This document shows positions 45,170 to 45,360 of a stretch of 45,360 bases of DNA, piece by piece. This stretch comes from JAGXFP01 sp039714535 (GTDB taxonomy: Bacteria > Desulfobacterota > Desulfobulbia > Desulfobulbales > JAGXFP01). Positions within the stretch are counted from its first letter, which is position 1. The number at the start of each line of letters is the position of its first letter. The DNA lies in the NCBI GenBank assembly GCA_039714535.1, contig JBDLJC010000025.1:1-45360 (forward strand). Reading direction: 5' to 3'. Position numbers and translations under genes: made by a program. Below the pieces are notes generated by a model, which was given only the letters and a program-made list of their open reading frames with translations, was not told the DNA's origin and searched no databases.

Positions 45170-45208
45170 AATAGCCACCTTCAAAACACTGAGGGTGGCT
45201 ATTTTTTT
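45170..45208 (+). terminator. Terminator, copy 2
   Basis: ATAGCCACC ... GGTGGCTAT stem followed by seven T, a near copy of 41970-42009 and part of the duplicated hisF end. After it, to 45360, nothing is recognised. Confidence 0.85.
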
Positions 45209-45360
45209 CTTAGGTTAAGATTATAAGATGAAAGCTTTACTTGGCGTCTCAACCAAAACGCTCATATGGCTGTGCGTTTGTCAAGTGCACGGACCTATCC
45301 AGTTCTCTTTTTTTTGAGATTCACAAATTACTACAACACTGAGGGACCGGAGAGCATGAA

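Overview
The window looks like a chromosomal piece of an anaerobic, respiratory, cytochrome-rich bacterium, most likely a Desulfobacterota member (Desulfobulbales-like). This is a judgement from gene content, not a database match: periplasmic nitrate reductase, a ten-helix NrfD/FeS/tetraheme module, an octaheme HAO-like cytochrome, a B12-riboswitch cob operon, Tll0287/DUF3365 haem sensors and many PAS hybrid kinases. No tRNA, rRNA, CRISPR array or intact transposase or integrase was seen.

Layout. (1) 1-8090, minus strand: late cobalamin pathway operon read from a cobalamin riboswitch and terminator: cobC-like phosphatase, cobU, cobT, an intergenic repeat, cobS, a cobD-cobQ gene fusion, cbiB, and a zinc alcohol-dehydrogenase-like gene cut by the window edge. 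(2) 8319-17361: AT-rich hybrid histidine kinase, secreted transglutaminase-like protein with a coupled small ORF, an arsR-aquaglyceroporin-tauE set, enolase, and a divergent GlgC-like nucleotidyltransferase. (3) 17600-21181: a PocR/multi-PAS hybrid kinase. (4) 21710-30189: nitrate-respiration block: napD-napA-napB-tetraheme-FeS-nrfD leftwards, and frameshifted tatA, a Moco-riboswitch-like leader, moaA and a MOSC gene rightwards. (5) 30392-32581: a decayed sensor/HD-GYP locus damaged by a deletion fusion and by a 281-bp hairpin-ended insertion. (6) 32819-40242: octaheme HAO-like cytochrome, a haem-c sensor kinase with a sigma54 response regulator, a NosL-like protein, and a RegB/RegA-like redox pair. 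(7) 40351-45140: a hisH-hisF fusion whose 3' end occurs twice, at both edges of an AT-rich four-gene CsgG lipoprotein cluster.

Most interesting reading. Blocks 4 and 6 appear to be one regulon. Both intergenic regions carry paired 12-bp palindromes TACC-N4-GGTA about 32-34 bp apart, and each is flanked by GG-N10-GC sigma54 promoters placed so that the palindromes would be enhancer sites. A sigma54-dependent NtrC-type regulator and its haem-c sensor kinase sit beside one of these regions. I infer a haem-sensing two-component system that switches on nitrate reduction (Nap), its maturation functions (Tat, Moco) and an octaheme nitrite/hydroxylamine-type reductase together, which would give nitrate ammonification without any NrfA in view.
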